Below, in pieces: positions 9,207-18,671 of a stretch of DNA of 64,000 bases. Position 1 is the stretch's first letter, and every line of letters begins with the position of its first letter. The DNA comes from UBA5069 sp963773745 (GTDB lineage: Bacteria > Chloroflexota > Anaerolineae > Caldilineales > Caldilineaceae), in the NCBI GenBank assembly GCA_963773745.1, contig CAVZCL010000005.1, forward strand, positions 744,001 through 808,000, in the 5' to 3' direction. The notes under the pieces were generated by a model that saw only the letters and a program-made list of their open reading frames with translations, searched no databases and was not told the origin of the DNA. Position numbers and translations under genes: made by a program.

Positions 9207-11021
9207 TTACGCCCTCTCCCCTTCCGCCACGGATGCGGCAACGTTGCCGTCGGGCGGCGCCGCCACCGCCAGGCCGTTGCCCAGCTGCGAATCGTAGATT
9301 TCGCGGTAGATGGGGCTGCCGGCGAGCAGCGCGCGATGGGTGCCGCGCGCGGCAATCCGCCCGCGATCGAGCACCAGAATCTGGTCGGCCGTGAGCACCG
9401 TGCTAATGCGCTGCGCCACCACAAAGCGCGTGGCGTGGTGCAGCGTCTGCGCCATGGCATTCTGGATGTGCGTTTCGGTCTCCACATCCACGGCGCTGGT
9501 GCTGTCGTCGAGAATCAGGATGGTGGGCTCCATGATGAGCGCCCGAGCAATCGCAAGGCGCTGCTTCTGCCCGCCCGAGAGGTTGACGCCCCGCTCCTCG
9601 ATGTGCGTGTCATAGCCATTGGGCAGCCGCAGGATGAAATCGTGCGCCTGCGCCGCCTGCGCAGCGGCAATCACCTCGGCGTCGGTGGCAGCCGCGCGCC
9701 CATAGGCAATGTTGTCGCGCACGCTGCCGGAAAAGAGCACCGTCTCCTGCGGCACAATCGCCGTTTGCGCCAACAGAGACTCCTGCTGAATATGGCGCAC
9801 GTCGATGCCGTCCACCAGCACGCGCCCGGCGGTGACGTCGTAGAAGCGGGGAATCAGGTTCACGAGCGAACTCTTGCCCGAGCCGGTGGCGCCCAGAATC
9901 GCCACCGTCTGCCCGGGCTCGGCTACAAAGCTGACGTCGCACAGCACATCGTCCGCTGCGTCGCTGGGCAGCCCTTGGGCAGAGCCGTAGCGGAAACTGA
10001 CATGGTCAAAGACAACGCGCCCGGGCGTATTGGCGGGGAGCACGACGGCATTGGCGGATTGTTGTACGCTCGGCTCCACATCCAGCACCTCGTGCACGCG
10101 CTGCACCGATGCGAGCCCATTGGCCCAGACCTGCGAGAGCATGGTCATCATGATGAGCGGGCCCATGGTGGTGAGCATGTAGTTGGTGAAGGCGACGATC
10201 TCGCCCGTGGTCATGTCGCCGCGGATGGCTTCGAGCCCGCCTGCGTAGATGACAATCACCACGCCAATGTTCACAAAAATCGTGAGCAGTGGCCCCATGA
10301 CCGACATGAATTGCGTCACCTGGATGGAGCGCTGCGCGTACTGCGCGTTGGCGTCGCCAAAGCGCTCGCGCTCAAAGTCGGCGCGCACAAAGGCCTTGAC
10401 GAGGCGCGCGCCGGCCAGATTCTCCTGCAGCACCGTGTTGAGCCAATCCAGCCGCTTTTGCAGCGCCCGGAAGAGCGGCTCCATGCGCACGCTGAAGATG
10501 ACGATGACCACGCCCGTCAGCAGCAGCAGCGGCACGATGGTCAGCGCGAGCTGGCGATTGGTACTGAACATGAGGATCAGGCTGCCGACGATGAGCAGCG
10601 GCGCGCGCGTGCCAATGCGCAGCGAAACCTGCACCAGCCGCTGTATGGCGGTGGCGTCGCTGGTAAGGCGCACCATGAGCTTGCCCGTGGAGAAGCGATC
10701 GAGGTCGGCGTAGGAGAAGGCCTGCACCTTGAGGAAGAGCGCCTCGCGGAGGTCGCGCGCCACAGATTCGCCCACCTGCACCGAGGTGATGTTGTTGCCT
10801 ATGGCGAAGAGGGTGCTGACGACGGAGATCGCCAGCATGAGCAGGGAGGTGCGCAGGACGACGCCAGCGTCACCCGTGGCGATGCCCTGATCGATGATGC
10901 GCTGGATCAGGCGCGGGATCGAAAGATCCATGAAGACGAGCGTGGTGAGGAAGAAGAGCGCCAGCAGCGCGCGCCGCCAGTAAGGGCGGACAAGCTGGAA
11001 GACGGAACGAATGGATGCCAT
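9207..11021 (-). CDS. ABC exporter, half-transporter with degenerate ATPase site
   Basis: 604 residues, starting MASIRSVFQLVRPYWRR. Six membrane helices (FLTTLVFMDLSIPRLIQRIID onwards) are followed by the nucleotide-binding domain: Walker A GATGSGKSS, Q-loop IVPQETVLF, signature LSGGQ, Walker B LILDDSTSAVD and switch VAQRISTV. The Walker B Glu is Asp and the switch His is Gln. This is the usual degenerate half of a heterodimeric exporter, and the other half is the next gene. It is first of the two in transcription order. The region upstream holds several palindromes but no promoter I could pick out confidently. Confidence 0.9.
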   Translation of the reverse strand: MASIRSVFQLVRPYWRRALLALFFLTTLVFMDLSIPRLIQRIIDQGIATGDAGVVLRTSLLMLAISVVSTLFAIGNNITSVQVGESVARDLREALFLKVQAFSYADLDRFSTGKLMVRLTSDATAIQRLVQVSLRIGTRAPLLIVGSLILMFSTNRQLALTIVPLLLLTGVVIVIFSVRMEPLFRALQKRLDWLNTVLQENLAGARLVKAFVRADFERERFGDANAQYAQRSIQVTQFMSVMGPLLTIFVNIGVVIVIYAGGLEAIRGDMTTGEIVAFTNYMLTTMGPLIMMTMLSQVWANGLASVQRVHEVLDVEPSVQQSANAVVLPANTPGRVVFDHVSFRYGSAQGLPSDAADDVLCDVSFVAEPGQTVAILGATGSGKSSLVNLIPRFYDVTAGRVLVDGIDVRHIQQESLLAQTAIVPQETVLFSGSVRDNIAYGRAAATDAEVIAAAQAAQAHDFILRLPNGYDTHIEERGVNLSGGQKQRLAIARALIMEPTILILDDSTSAVDVETETHIQNAMAQTLHHATRFVVAQRISTVLTADQILVLDRGRIAARGTHRALLAGSPIYREIYDSQLGNGLAVAAPPDGNVAASVAEGERA

Positions 11022-11148
11022 GGCTAGAACTCAATACCGCCCAAGATAGTTGGCGCGACAAATAGTTTGAATACGCAACAATCGTGCAATCGTAGCATGG
11101 AAGGGGCGCAGGCGAAAACGTGCCTGCAGCGCGTACGGCCGCCCAATC

Positions 11149-11182
11149 GAAGCGAGGCTTCCAGAGTCGGAAGCCTCGCTTC
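11149..11182. terminator. perfect 14-bp hairpin
   Basis: GAAGCGAGGCTTCC / GGAAGCCTCGCTTC with a six-base loop, in the space between the formate dehydrogenase stop and the ABC exporter start (both minus strand). It has no T run. It may stop transcription after the dehydrogenase, or belong to the dispersed repeats next to it. Confidence 0.4.
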
Positions 11183-11246
11183 AGTCGCGCTGCTACGACA
11201 TGTAAGAGTTATGCTACGACCATTAACATATGGCATCGTAGCGCTG

Positions 11247-11359
11247 CGTAGCGGGGGGCTTCCAGCCCTCCGGCTGTTGTAGGTCACGTCTCCTGGCGTG
11301 ACGCCAGGGTGTGCGCATTGCGGCGACCGAAAACGGAGGGCTGGAAGCCCCCCGCTACG
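11247..11359. repeat. dispersed palindrome (CGTAGCGGGGGGCTTCCAGC type)
   Basis: Left arm CGTAGCGGGGGGCTTCCAGC plus CCTCCG at 11247-11272 is matched exactly in reverse at 11334-11359. A smaller hairpin (GTCACGTC/GGCGTGAC) lies inside. A related palindrome is at 52798-52882, and a lone right arm lies near 35088-35107. Confidence 0.8.
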
Positions 11360-11390
11360 AAGATTGCGGGCTTCCAAGATGTGTCACTTT

Positions 11391-11453
11391 AGCCGCCGTT
11401 CTCGAAGACTCGACACGATCGCCACTTACGGCAGCTAAAGCAGCCGCTACGAA
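11391..11453. repeat. dispersed repeat ending GCAGCTAAAGCAGCCGCTAC
   Basis: First of three copies; the others are at 52921-52985 and 60539-60618. All combine a GCCGTCGTCGA-like stretch with a GCAGCTGAAGCAGCCGCTAC ending and contain a partial inverted repeat. All lie between genes. Confidence 0.7.
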
Positions 11454-11523
11454 CAACGCCGCGCACTTCCGAGACGCGGCACCGTAGATGCCGCTACGGG
11501 CCTTCCCTCGCATACCGCTGCGC

Positions 11524-13692
11524 CTAATAGCGCCCGCGCTTCTGCTGCGCATCGGCATCCACAAGCTCTTCGGTGCGCTCGTGGTCCACGCGCACGGCGC
11601 ACGCCTTGTATTCGGGAATCTTGGCCAGGGGGTCGAGCGCGTCAATCGTCAGCAAATTGGCGGCGGCTTCGGTAAAGTGGAAGGGGAGGAAGACCACGCC
11701 CATGCTCGCCCGTTCGCTCACCCAGGCGCGCACCACCACAGTGCCGCGGCGTGAGGTGACGCGCACAGTCTCGCCGTCGCCAATCGCAAGGCGCGCCGCA
11801 TCCGCTGGATTGATTTCGACGCGCGCTTCGGGGTAGAGGTCATCCAGCGTGGAGTGACGCGTCAGCGTGCCGCCGTGCCAGTGCTCCAGCACGCGCCCGG
11901 TGGTAAGGATGAAGGGGTACTCGTCGTCGGGCAGCTCCACCGTGGGCACATATTCCATGGGGAAGAACTTGGCGCGGCCACTGGGGAAGGTCCCCTCAAA
12001 GAGGAAGGGCGTGCCTGGATGTTCGTCGTCCCACACAGGCACCTGCAGCCCCTCTTCTTCAATGCGCGCATATTTGACGCCGGCGTATTCGGGCACAACG
12101 CTGCCCATCTCGGCCAGCACCTGCGAAGGGTGCGTATAGTCCCAGCGTGCGCTGGCAGGGCGGCCCAGGCGCGCCTCAATGCGCTGCGCCAAATCGCAAA
12201 TAATCTGCCAATCGGGGCGGGCCTGGCCGCGCGGCGCAATCGCCTGGCGCACGCGCTGCACGCGTCGGTCCGTGTTGGTGAAGGTGCCTTCCTTCTCGGC
12301 CCAGGTGGTGGCGGGCAGGAAAACATCGGCGAAGGCGCCCGATTCGTTGATGAAGAGGTCCTGCGCGACGACGAATTCAAGCTGCTCCATGTGGCGGCGT
12401 GTCTGGTTGAGATTCGGCTCGGACATCATGGGGTTCTCGCCCATGATGTAGAGCGAGCGCACGCCGCCCGGGTGCGCGTTGGAGAGAATCTCGGTGGTGG
12501 TAAGGCCCAATTTGCGGTTGAGGCCGCCCTCTTCCACATGCCATGCGGCCTCGAACTTGCGCGCAAGCTGCTCGTCGTCCACGCGCTGATAGCCGGGATA
12601 GTGCCACGGCATTGCGCCTGAATCGGACGCGCCCTGTACGTTGTTTTGGCCGCGCAACGGGTTGAGCCCCGTGCCCTTGCGCCCAATGTGGCCCGTGAGC
12701 AGCGCGAGGTGAATAAGCGTCATCGCGTTGTCAGTGCCGTGCGAATGCTCGGGGATGCCCAGCGCCCAGTAGATTGCGCCGTTCGTCGCACCCGCATACA
12801 TGCGCGCGGCCTCCACAATCAGGTTGCGGTCCACGCCGGAGATGGCCTCGCCAACCTCGGGGGTGAACTTCTCCATGCTGGCAGCGAAGGCGTCGAAGCC
12901 CTCTGTGCGCTCACGGATGAACGCTTCGTTGTAGAGCTTTTCTTTGATGATCACATGTGCCATGGCCGAAAAGAGGGGCACGTCGGTGCCAGGTTTCTGC
13001 GGCAGCCAGAGGGTGGCGAAGTTGACCATTTCCACGCGCCGCGGGTCAATGACTATCAGGCGCGCGCCATACTTCTCCACGGCCGCCTTCATCTGCAGGC
13101 CAATGATCGGGTGCGTCTCGGCCGTATTGGAGCCGGTGACGATGAAGACGTCATTGTGGATCACCTCGGCCGCGGTGTTGCTCATGGCCGATGAGCCCAC
13201 TGCCATCTGCAGCGCCACCACGCTGCCCGCGTGGCAGAGGCGCGTGCAGTGGTCAATGTGATTCGATCGGAAGAGCGAACGAAAGAGCTTCTGCAGCAGG
13301 TAGTTGTCCTCGTTTGTGGCCTTGGCGCAACAGTAGACGGCCATGGCGTTGGCGCCGTCGCGGCCATAGATCTCCACCAGACGGTCGGCCGTGTAGTCCA
13401 GTGCCTCGTCCCAGGAGACCTCGCGCCAGCCATCAAGCTCGAAGGCCTGCGTGCGGCTGCCCGCCGCTTGTGGCTGCTTGCGGATGAGCGGCGTGGTTAC
13501 GCGTGCCGGGTGATAGATGAAGTCGTAGCCGAAGCGCCCCTTGACGCAGAGGTTGCCGTGGTTGACCACGCTGTCGAAGGGTGACGTCACCTTGTAGATA
13601 AAGTCATCCTTGATGTGCAGTTGCAGGTTGCAGCCCACGCCGCAAAAGGGGCAGGTGCTGGTCACGATGCGGTCGGGCGTGAATGTAGCCAT
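11524..13692 (-). CDS. formate dehydrogenase, molybdopterin catalytic subunit
   Basis: About 722 residues from the ATG at 13692, which has GGAGGA at good spacing upstream. The N-terminus carries the 4Fe-4S motif CPFCGVGCNLQ ... HGNLCVKGRFG. The active-site region reads DHCTRLCHAGSVVALQ, with an ordinary Cys codon (TGC), so this is the cysteine and not the selenocysteine form. GENPMMSEPNLNQ and the C-terminal molydopterin-binding domain (TTGRVLEHWHGGTLTRHS ... VRVTSRRGTVVVRAWVSE) follow. The long N-terminal 2Fe-2S region found in FdsA is absent; those clusters are supplied by a separate subunit at 15565-16281. It would oxidise formate to CO2 and pass electrons to NAD+ through the NuoG-like and NuoEF-like proteins. 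It is separated from those genes by two others, one on the opposite strand. Confidence 0.88.
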   Translation of the reverse strand: MATFTPDRIVTSTCPFCGVGCNLQLHIKDDFIYKVTSPFDSVVNHGNLCVKGRFGYDFIYHPARVTTPLIRKQPQAAGSRTQAFELDGWREVSWDEALDYTADRLVEIYGRDGANAMAVYCCAKATNEDNYLLQKLFRSLFRSNHIDHCTRLCHAGSVVALQMAVGSSAMSNTAAEVIHNDVFIVTGSNTAETHPIIGLQMKAAVEKYGARLIVIDPRRVEMVNFATLWLPQKPGTDVPLFSAMAHVIIKEKLYNEAFIRERTEGFDAFAASMEKFTPEVGEAISGVDRNLIVEAARMYAGATNGAIYWALGIPEHSHGTDNAMTLIHLALLTGHIGRKGTGLNPLRGQNNVQGASDSGAMPWHYPGYQRVDDEQLARKFEAAWHVEEGGLNRKLGLTTTEILSNAHPGGVRSLYIMGENPMMSEPNLNQTRRHMEQLEFVVAQDLFINESGAFADVFLPATTWAEKEGTFTNTDRRVQRVRQAIAPRGQARPDWQIICDLAQRIEARLGRPASARWDYTHPSQVLAEMGSVVPEYAGVKYARIEEEGLQVPVWDDEHPGTPFLFEGTFPSGRAKFFPMEYVPTVELPDDEYPFILTTGRVLEHWHGGTLTRHSTLDDLYPEARVEINPADAARLAIGDGETVRVTSRRGTVVVRAWVSERASMGVVFLPFHFTEAAANLLTIDALDPLAKIPEYKACAVRVDHERTEELVDADAQQKRGRY

Positions 13693-13722
13693 GGGTCCTC
13701 CGCTAAACGGGCGCACGATGAG

Positions 13723-13771
13723 CTGGTTGATCGGTTACTGGTTGATTGGTCACTGGTTGATTGCTTACTGG
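13723..13771. repeat. 15-bp tandem direct repeat upstream of formate dehydrogenase
   Basis: Three units, CTGGTTGATCGGTTA, CTGGTTGATTGGTCA and CTGGTTGATTGCTTA, followed by a partial CTGG. They lie 30 bases upstream of the formate dehydrogenase start, in the gap to the divergent P19-like gene. A regulator-binding role is possible, but the same phrase type appears in other intergenic spaces without such a context. Confidence 0.65.
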
Positions 13772-13967
13772 TAGCATGAGCCGATAATGAGCGGCGATGA
13801 GACAGAACTTTCGGCGCGCCTGCGAACTCGTTGCAGATGCAGAACGTTCATAAGTGTGCGGCCGCTCCGTTTACGACGTGTGGTCGCTCGCCAGTTTTGC
13901 AGAGAGCCGCGTGGTAATTGCCACATAATGGTAATTGCCACATAAGAAGATTCGGGAGAAAAGCCTC

Positions 13968-14534
13968 ATGAGAGAGCATCAATCCGCTGTACAAACACCG
14001 CCCATGGAGGGCAGCGACGAAGCCAATGCCCACCAGCTTGACCTGGCCCGCACGCAGGGCGATGCCTTTGGCCGTGCCGTGCAGGAGATGACGCAGAAAG
14101 AGGCGCACGGTGCCGCGCAGCGTGCGGGCGACTACACTGTGGGCTATGCCGTGGAGCACGCTGAAGGCATGTATGCGCTCGAAAACGGCGAACTCGTGTG
14201 GCACAATCCGCAGGACGAGAACGCCCACATTGAAGTGGTGGTGCGCGACGGCGCCGATGGGCGCTTCGTTCCGGGCCTTGAGGTAACCGCCACCCTGCTT
14301 GACGCGCAAGGCCGGGAAATCGGCACCCATGTGCAGCCCTTCCTCTGGCATCCGTGGCTCTATCACTATGGGCGCAACTGGCGCGTGCCGGGCGACGGCG
14401 AATACACCTTGCGCCTTCACATTGCAGCGCCCACCTTCATGCGCCACGACAAGAAGAACGGCAAGCGCTACGCCGGTGCGGTGGACGTCGAGTTTACCGG
14501 CGTGCAGATCAAGACAGGCCAGAAGAAGAGCTGA
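13968..14534 (+). CDS. P19/Tp34-like metal-binding protein (iron transport family)
   Basis: 188 residues from ATG 13968, preceded by GGGAGA. No signal peptide is visible: the N-terminus (MREHQSAVQTPPMEG) is hydrophilic. The second half matches the pattern of Fe2+-transport accessory proteins of the P19 type: HIEVVVRD, GLEVTATLLD, then the conserved HYGRNWRVPGDGEYTLRLHI and PTFMRHDKKNGKRY, rich in His and Met suitable for copper or iron. In known members these residues bind Cu/Fe in the periplasm or at the surface. The missing export signal is odd for that role. It is divergent from the formate dehydrogenase gene, which needs molybdenum or tungsten and iron, so a link to metal supply is possible. 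Confidence 0.5.
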   Translation: MREHQSAVQTPPMEGSDEANAHQLDLARTQGDAFGRAVQEMTQKEAHGAAQRAGDYTVGYAVEHAEGMYALENGELVWHNPQDENAHIEVVVRDGADGRFVPGLEVTATLLDAQGREIGTHVQPFLWHPWLYHYGRNWRVPGDGEYTLRLHIAAPTFMRHDKKNGKRYAGAVDVEFTGVQIKTGQKKS

Positions 14535-14566
14535 GTAGCGATCGATCACCCCAAAGCGCAACGCGC

Positions 14567-14642
14567 AACTGAAAATTGATGGTTGAAGATTTGCGCATAT
14601 CGCCCCGAACAGTGCCGATCTTCAATCGTCAATTTTCAGTTT
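14567..14642. repeat. inverted repeat between convergent genes
   Basis: AACTGAAAATTGATGGTTGA is mirrored by TCAATCGTCAATTTTCAGTT with few mismatches. It lies between the P19-like gene (+) and the DMT permease (-) and is followed by quasi-repeats of the CACCCCTTCAC type. Probably a shared terminator or an intergenic repeat. Confidence 0.65.
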
Positions 14643-14712
14643 ACCAGTCACCCCTTCACAGGTCATCCCTTCACTGGTCACCCCTTCGCACCCTTAACCG
14701 CCTCGTGCGTCC

Positions 14713-15553
14713 TCACATCACAATGAGCGGAATGGCCGCCAGCGCAGCGGCAACGCCTGCCCACTGTGGTCTTGTGAGGCGCTCCTTGAGGATAAGCCAC
14801 GCCAGCAGCACGGTGACGCCCGGGTAGAGTGATGAGAGCACAGCGGCTGTATCCAGGCGGCCATTTTGCGCGGCCAGCAGGTAGAAGAGATTGCCGCCCG
14901 TGTCGAAAAGGGCAACCAGCGCCACCATGGGCAGGAGCGCGCGCCCGGGCGCAAGCGGTGCCTTGCGCACCAGCGCCCACGGAATCAGCACGAGGCCGGC
15001 TGCGGTGCGTGCAACGGCAAGGGGCCAGAAGAAGCTGCCATTGCCCACGCGTCCCATAAGCACATAAAAAAGCCCAAAGCCTACGCCTGCAAAGACGGGC
15101 AGCACCAGCATGCGCCAGTGAAAGCCGCCGCCGCCACTGCCTGCCAGCAGCCAAACGGCTATCAGCGCCAGCACAAAACCTGCCAGTTGCACGATCGAGG
15201 GTGCGCCCAGTGTAATGGCCGCCACGAGGATGGGAATGATTGCGCCAACAACGCCCGACACCGGCGCGACAATGCCCATTGCGCCCGTGGCCAGCCCTGT
15301 ATAGAGCAACAGCAATGCGACCCCGCCTGCCGAGCCGGCTGCTACTGCCCAGAGCAGCGGTGTGACCGCAGGAAGAGGCTCGCGGACGACCAGTGCAATG
15401 ACCAGCAACAGCAACGCCCCCAACCATTGCATGGTAATGGTGACGCTAAGTGGATTGGCGCGGCGGCTGCGTCAGTCCGCCCAGAAAGTCGCCGGCGCCC
15501 CAACTGGCTGATGAAAGCAAGCCGGCAATTACGCCTGTGGAAAAGAAGAACAT
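14713..15553 (-). CDS. EamA/DMT-family membrane transporter, interrupted by a frameshift
   Basis: About 280 residues. The start is the ATG at 15553 (MFFFSTGVIAGLLSSASWGAGDFLGGLTQ), a typical first helix of drug/metabolite-transporter proteins. Around 15465-15480 one base is wrong; the next frame reads RRANPLSVTITMQWLGALLLL and continues without interruption to the stop. About nine to ten hydrophobic helices are visible, including the two internal EamA repeats (GATGI-like VSGVVGAIIPILVA and GVTVLLAWLILKERLTRPQW). Substrate unknown. The start is 12 bases after the stop of the iron-sulfur subunit gene, so it is probably in the same transcript as the formate dehydrogenase diaphorase genes. Formate or another small metabolite is a possible cargo, but the sequence does not show it. 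Confidence 0.75.
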
Positions 15554-15564
15554 GCGGGAACTCT

Positions 15565-16281
15565 TTACGCCTCGGGGCGCGGGCTGCGACGCTTGGCGCG
15601 GCGGCGATCGCTGCGCGTTTGCGTCAGAATTTCGTCGGGGGTCTTGCCTTCCTGCAGCAGCCACTCGCGGCGCGGCTTGAGCGCGCCCGTGGGGCAAACG
15701 CCCACGCACTGGCCACAGAAGACACAGGTGGTTTCTGGCATGGGCTTGTCAAAGAAGGTGGCAATGCTCGTATGGTAGCCGCGCCCTTCGAGGTTGAGCG
15801 CAAAAGTGTATTGGGCATCCTCGGCGCAAACCTGTACACAGCGCCAGCAGAGGATGCACTTGTCATAGTCGCGAATGAACATGGGGTTGTCGTCGAGCAA
15901 GGGTGTGCTGCGCTGTTCCGCCTCGGGGAAGCGCTCGGCGTCGGCGGCGTAATCGGCCGTCTGCGCCTGGATGGTGGGCGCTTCGCTCAGGTCAATCGAG
16001 GAGTGCAGCATCTCGAGAATTGTGCGGCGCGAACGCTCGACGCGCGGCGTGCGCGTCTGCACCTGCATGCCCTCGGCGGCAGGGGCTACGCACGATGCCT
16101 GCAGCAGGCGTGCGCCTGTCACCTCCACCACGCACATGCGGCAGAGACCATTGGCCGTGCAGGCTTCGTGGTAGCAGATGGTGGGCACCTCAATGCCCGC
16201 CGCTGCCGCCGCCTTGTGGATTGTCGTGCCCGCAGGCACGGTAACGCTCTGGCCGTCAATGGTAAGGGTTACGTCAGGCAT
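15565..16281 (-). CDS. NuoG/HoxU-like iron-sulfur subunit of NAD-dependent formate dehydrogenase
   Basis: 238 residues, about the length of HoxU and of the N-terminal part of NuoG. Domains in order: a 2Fe-2S ferredoxin fold with CYHEACTANGLCRMCVVE and a later Cys (QASCVAP), residues ~35-70; the His-Cys cluster region is less clear (LEMLHSSID lacks the usual Cys set). From residue ~135 there are two 4Fe-4S motifs, CILCWRCVQVC and CVFCGQCVGVCPTG. It would carry electrons between the molybdopterin subunit and the NuoEF-like diaphorase. It lies 110 bases after the NuoEF gene on the same strand. The ATG at 16281 has a GGGAGC upstream. Confidence 0.85.
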   Translation of the reverse strand: MPDVTLTIDGQSVTVPAGTTIHKAAAAAGIEVPTICYHEACTANGLCRMCVVEVTGARLLQASCVAPAAEGMQVQTRTPRVERSRRTILEMLHSSIDLSEAPTIQAQTADYAADAERFPEAEQRSTPLLDDNPMFIRDYDKCILCWRCVQVCAEDAQYTFALNLEGRGYHTSIATFFDKPMPETTCVFCGQCVGVCPTGALKPRREWLLQEGKTPDEILTQTRSDRRRAKRRSPRPEA

Positions 16282-16391
16282 GCTCCCTCGCTTGCTAAAA
16301 TGACTGACTAGTTGATCATCAACTGTTAATCATCGACTTGTGACTCTTTGCAACCGTCTCTGCGCTTGGGCAAACAGTCAATCGTCAATCC

Positions 16392-18309
16392 TCAATTTTG
16401 TTGTTCAAACATCTCCGGCCAATGCTTCATCGCGCTCAGCACCGCTGCGCCCGCCGTCTGGCCCAGGCCGCAGAGCGAGGCATCGGCCATCGTCCAGCCC
16501 ACGTCGGTGAGCCGCTCGGCGTCACCCGGGAGCAGCCGCTGTTGCGCAAGGCGCTCGAGGATTTCAAACTGGCGCTGCGTGCCGATTTGGCAGGGGTAGC
16601 ATTTGCCGCACGACTCATGGGCAAAGAAGCGCCCCAAGCGCATGAGAATGTCGCGCAGGTCACGCGTCTCGTTGAAGACCATGACCGCGCCCGAGCCCAT
16701 GGTGAGGCCGGCGGCGCGCAGATCCTCGAAGCTCAGCTTCACGTCGAGCATGGCGGGCGTAGCAAAGCTGCCCGCCGCGCCGCCAAGCAGCACAGCCTGC
16801 AACTCGCCCCCCACCATGCCGCCGGAGAGGCCGTTGATGAGGTGGCGCAGCGTAATCCCCAGCGAGACTTCATAGAGCCCCGGTCGCACAACATCGCCCG
16901 AAACACAGAGCAGCTTGGGGCCGGTGGAGCCCTCGGTGCCGAACTGTCGCCACTGCGCCACGCCGCGACCAAAAATAAAGGGAATCTTGGCCAGCGTCTC
17001 CACATTGTTGATGGCCGTGGGCTTGCCAAAGAGGCCATAGGACGCGGGGAAGGGGGGCTTGATGCGTGGGAAGCCACGCTTGCCCTCTATGCTTTCAAAG
17101 AGCGCGGTCTCCTCGCCGCAGATGTAGGCGCCCGCGCCCGCGCGTACCTCTACCTCGAGATCAAAGCCGGAGCCGAGGATGTTGCCGCCCCAGCAGCCCT
17201 TCGCTGCGGAACTCGTCCAGCGCAGCGTTTACGCGCTCGATGGCCATGGGGTATTCGCCGCGAATGTAGATGTAAGCCTTGTGCGCGCCAATGGCATAGG
17301 CGCCAATGATCATCCCCTCAAGCACGCGGCTCGGGTCACCCTCAAGCAAAACGCGGTCCTTGAAGGTGCCAGGTTCGCTCTCGTCGGCGTTGACCACAAA
17401 GTACTTCTCGTCGTTGGCCGCTCCCGCTGCGCCCTCCCACTTGATTTCGGTAGGGAAGGCTGCGCCGCCGCGGCCAAGCAGCCCCGCCTCGCCCACAGTC
17501 TCAATGACCTGCGCGGGCGTTATACCGGCGAGAACCTTGCGCAGCCCCTGCAGCCCGCCCACCGCCTGGTATTCCACCAGCGTCGTGCGCCGCCCGCGCC
17601 CGCAGAGCGGCGTGATGACGCTGAGGTCGCCCCCTACGTAATCCTCGCTGTAGAAATCGGCGGTGGTGCGCCCTTTGCCGCTGAAGGCTGCCTCAACCTC
17701 GGCGGGTGTCACACGCGGAAAGGTTATATTGCGCTGTAGCTCGCCCTGGGCCAGATTACCGTGGGTAACGTTGACAGAGACGCCCGCGTTGCAGTGGCCA
17801 AGGCAGGGCGAACGCTCAACAGTGACGGCGCCGTCTGCCGACGTGCCGCCGATCTCCACGTCGGCCAGCCGGCAGGCCGTGGCGAGCACCGCTTCGCCGC
17901 CGCGCAGCGCGCAAGCGGGATCGGTGCAGACGCGCACCACCGTGCGCCCCACCGGCTCGCGATAGAGCATTGTGTAAAAGTCGATGACGCCGTGGACATC
18001 CACAAGCGGCAGATGCAGTGTACGCGCGATGGCGGCGGCCACCGCTTCGGGAATCCAGCCGTAGAGATTTTGCGCATCCTGCAGCGCGGGCAGGAGTGAC
18101 GCACGGCCACCGGGCGCGTGGCGCGCCAGCACGGGCTGGAGCGCGGTCAGGTCAACCGTTGCGTCGTCAATGGCCGCAGCGGCAGCTTCGGCGCGTGCCG
18201 AGTCGTCGCCCGGGTGGGGTGCGCCCGTGCCGATACGCGCCTCGGGCGGCGCGACGGCCGGCGATGGTTCGGGGTCGTTGGGCGGCATGGGGGCGGGAGC
18301 ATTGGACAT
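16392..18309 (-). CDS. NuoE-NuoF fusion, NAD(H)-binding diaphorase subunit, with a frameshift
   Basis: About 638 residues. The chosen start is the ATG at 18309 (MSNAPAPMPPNDPEP), with AGGAAT upstream; a Pro/Ala-rich leader of ~60 residues precedes the first domain. The NuoE-like domain (~65-190) has a thioredoxin fold with 2Fe-2S cysteines in VCTDPACALRGG and SPCLGHCN. The NuoF-like domain follows: LLGRGGAAFPTEIKW and NADESEPGTFKDR for FMN and NADH, then, after a one-base frameshift near 17190, NILGSGFDLEVEV, GAGAYICGEETAL and the 4Fe-4S motif ESCGKCYPCQIGT with a fourth Cys (SLCGLG). It would hand formate-derived electrons to NAD+. NuoE and NuoF are separate genes in complex I, while fusions occur in formate dehydrogenases and hydrogenases. 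Confidence 0.86.
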
Positions 18310-18671
18310 GGGATTCCTGTCTGTTGCGCTGCACCACAAAGGGCGCAGAAGGCCGGTAAACGCATCGCTTGAGCCACTGGGCGCGCGGGCAAATAGAGGA
18401 GTCTTTACAGAGGCGCGCAGCTCTACGGTTCCACATATGGGGTTTTGCCAGTATAATCGACGCAAGGTCAGGGGCCAAAGGCGCGTTCGGGGGATGGCTG
18501 CGGATGCGCAATCCGGAACATTGCGCGCCGGAGGCTCGTCACCATTGTGTCGCTTGCTGGTGCGCGCCGTTGCGTTATTAACCTCCGGCGCACCTGTTGT
18601 GCACACTGTTGCATGGCCTGCCTATCCTGTGGAGTGCGACTCCGCGCAACCCGCCACCAAAGGACTTTTCC
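18310..18671. other. divergent intergenic region with possible promoter
   Basis: The 362-base gap lies between the diaphorase gene (-) and the binding-protein gene (+). A TATAAT occurs at 18452-18457 on the plus strand, 215 bases before the binding-protein start. The hexamer 17 bases upstream (TTCCAC) is a poor -35. No gene or other structure was seen. Confidence 0.3.

Noticed and set aside
7754..11027. Long plus-strand open frames (546 and 607 codons) opposite the ABC exporter
   Set aside because: They are antisense to genes with full motifs, are rich in His/Arg/Gln without known domains, and follow from high GC codon bias.
13270..13330. Selenocysteine in formate dehydrogenase
   Set aside because: The active-site codon in CTRLCHAGS is TGC, so the residue is ordinary Cys.
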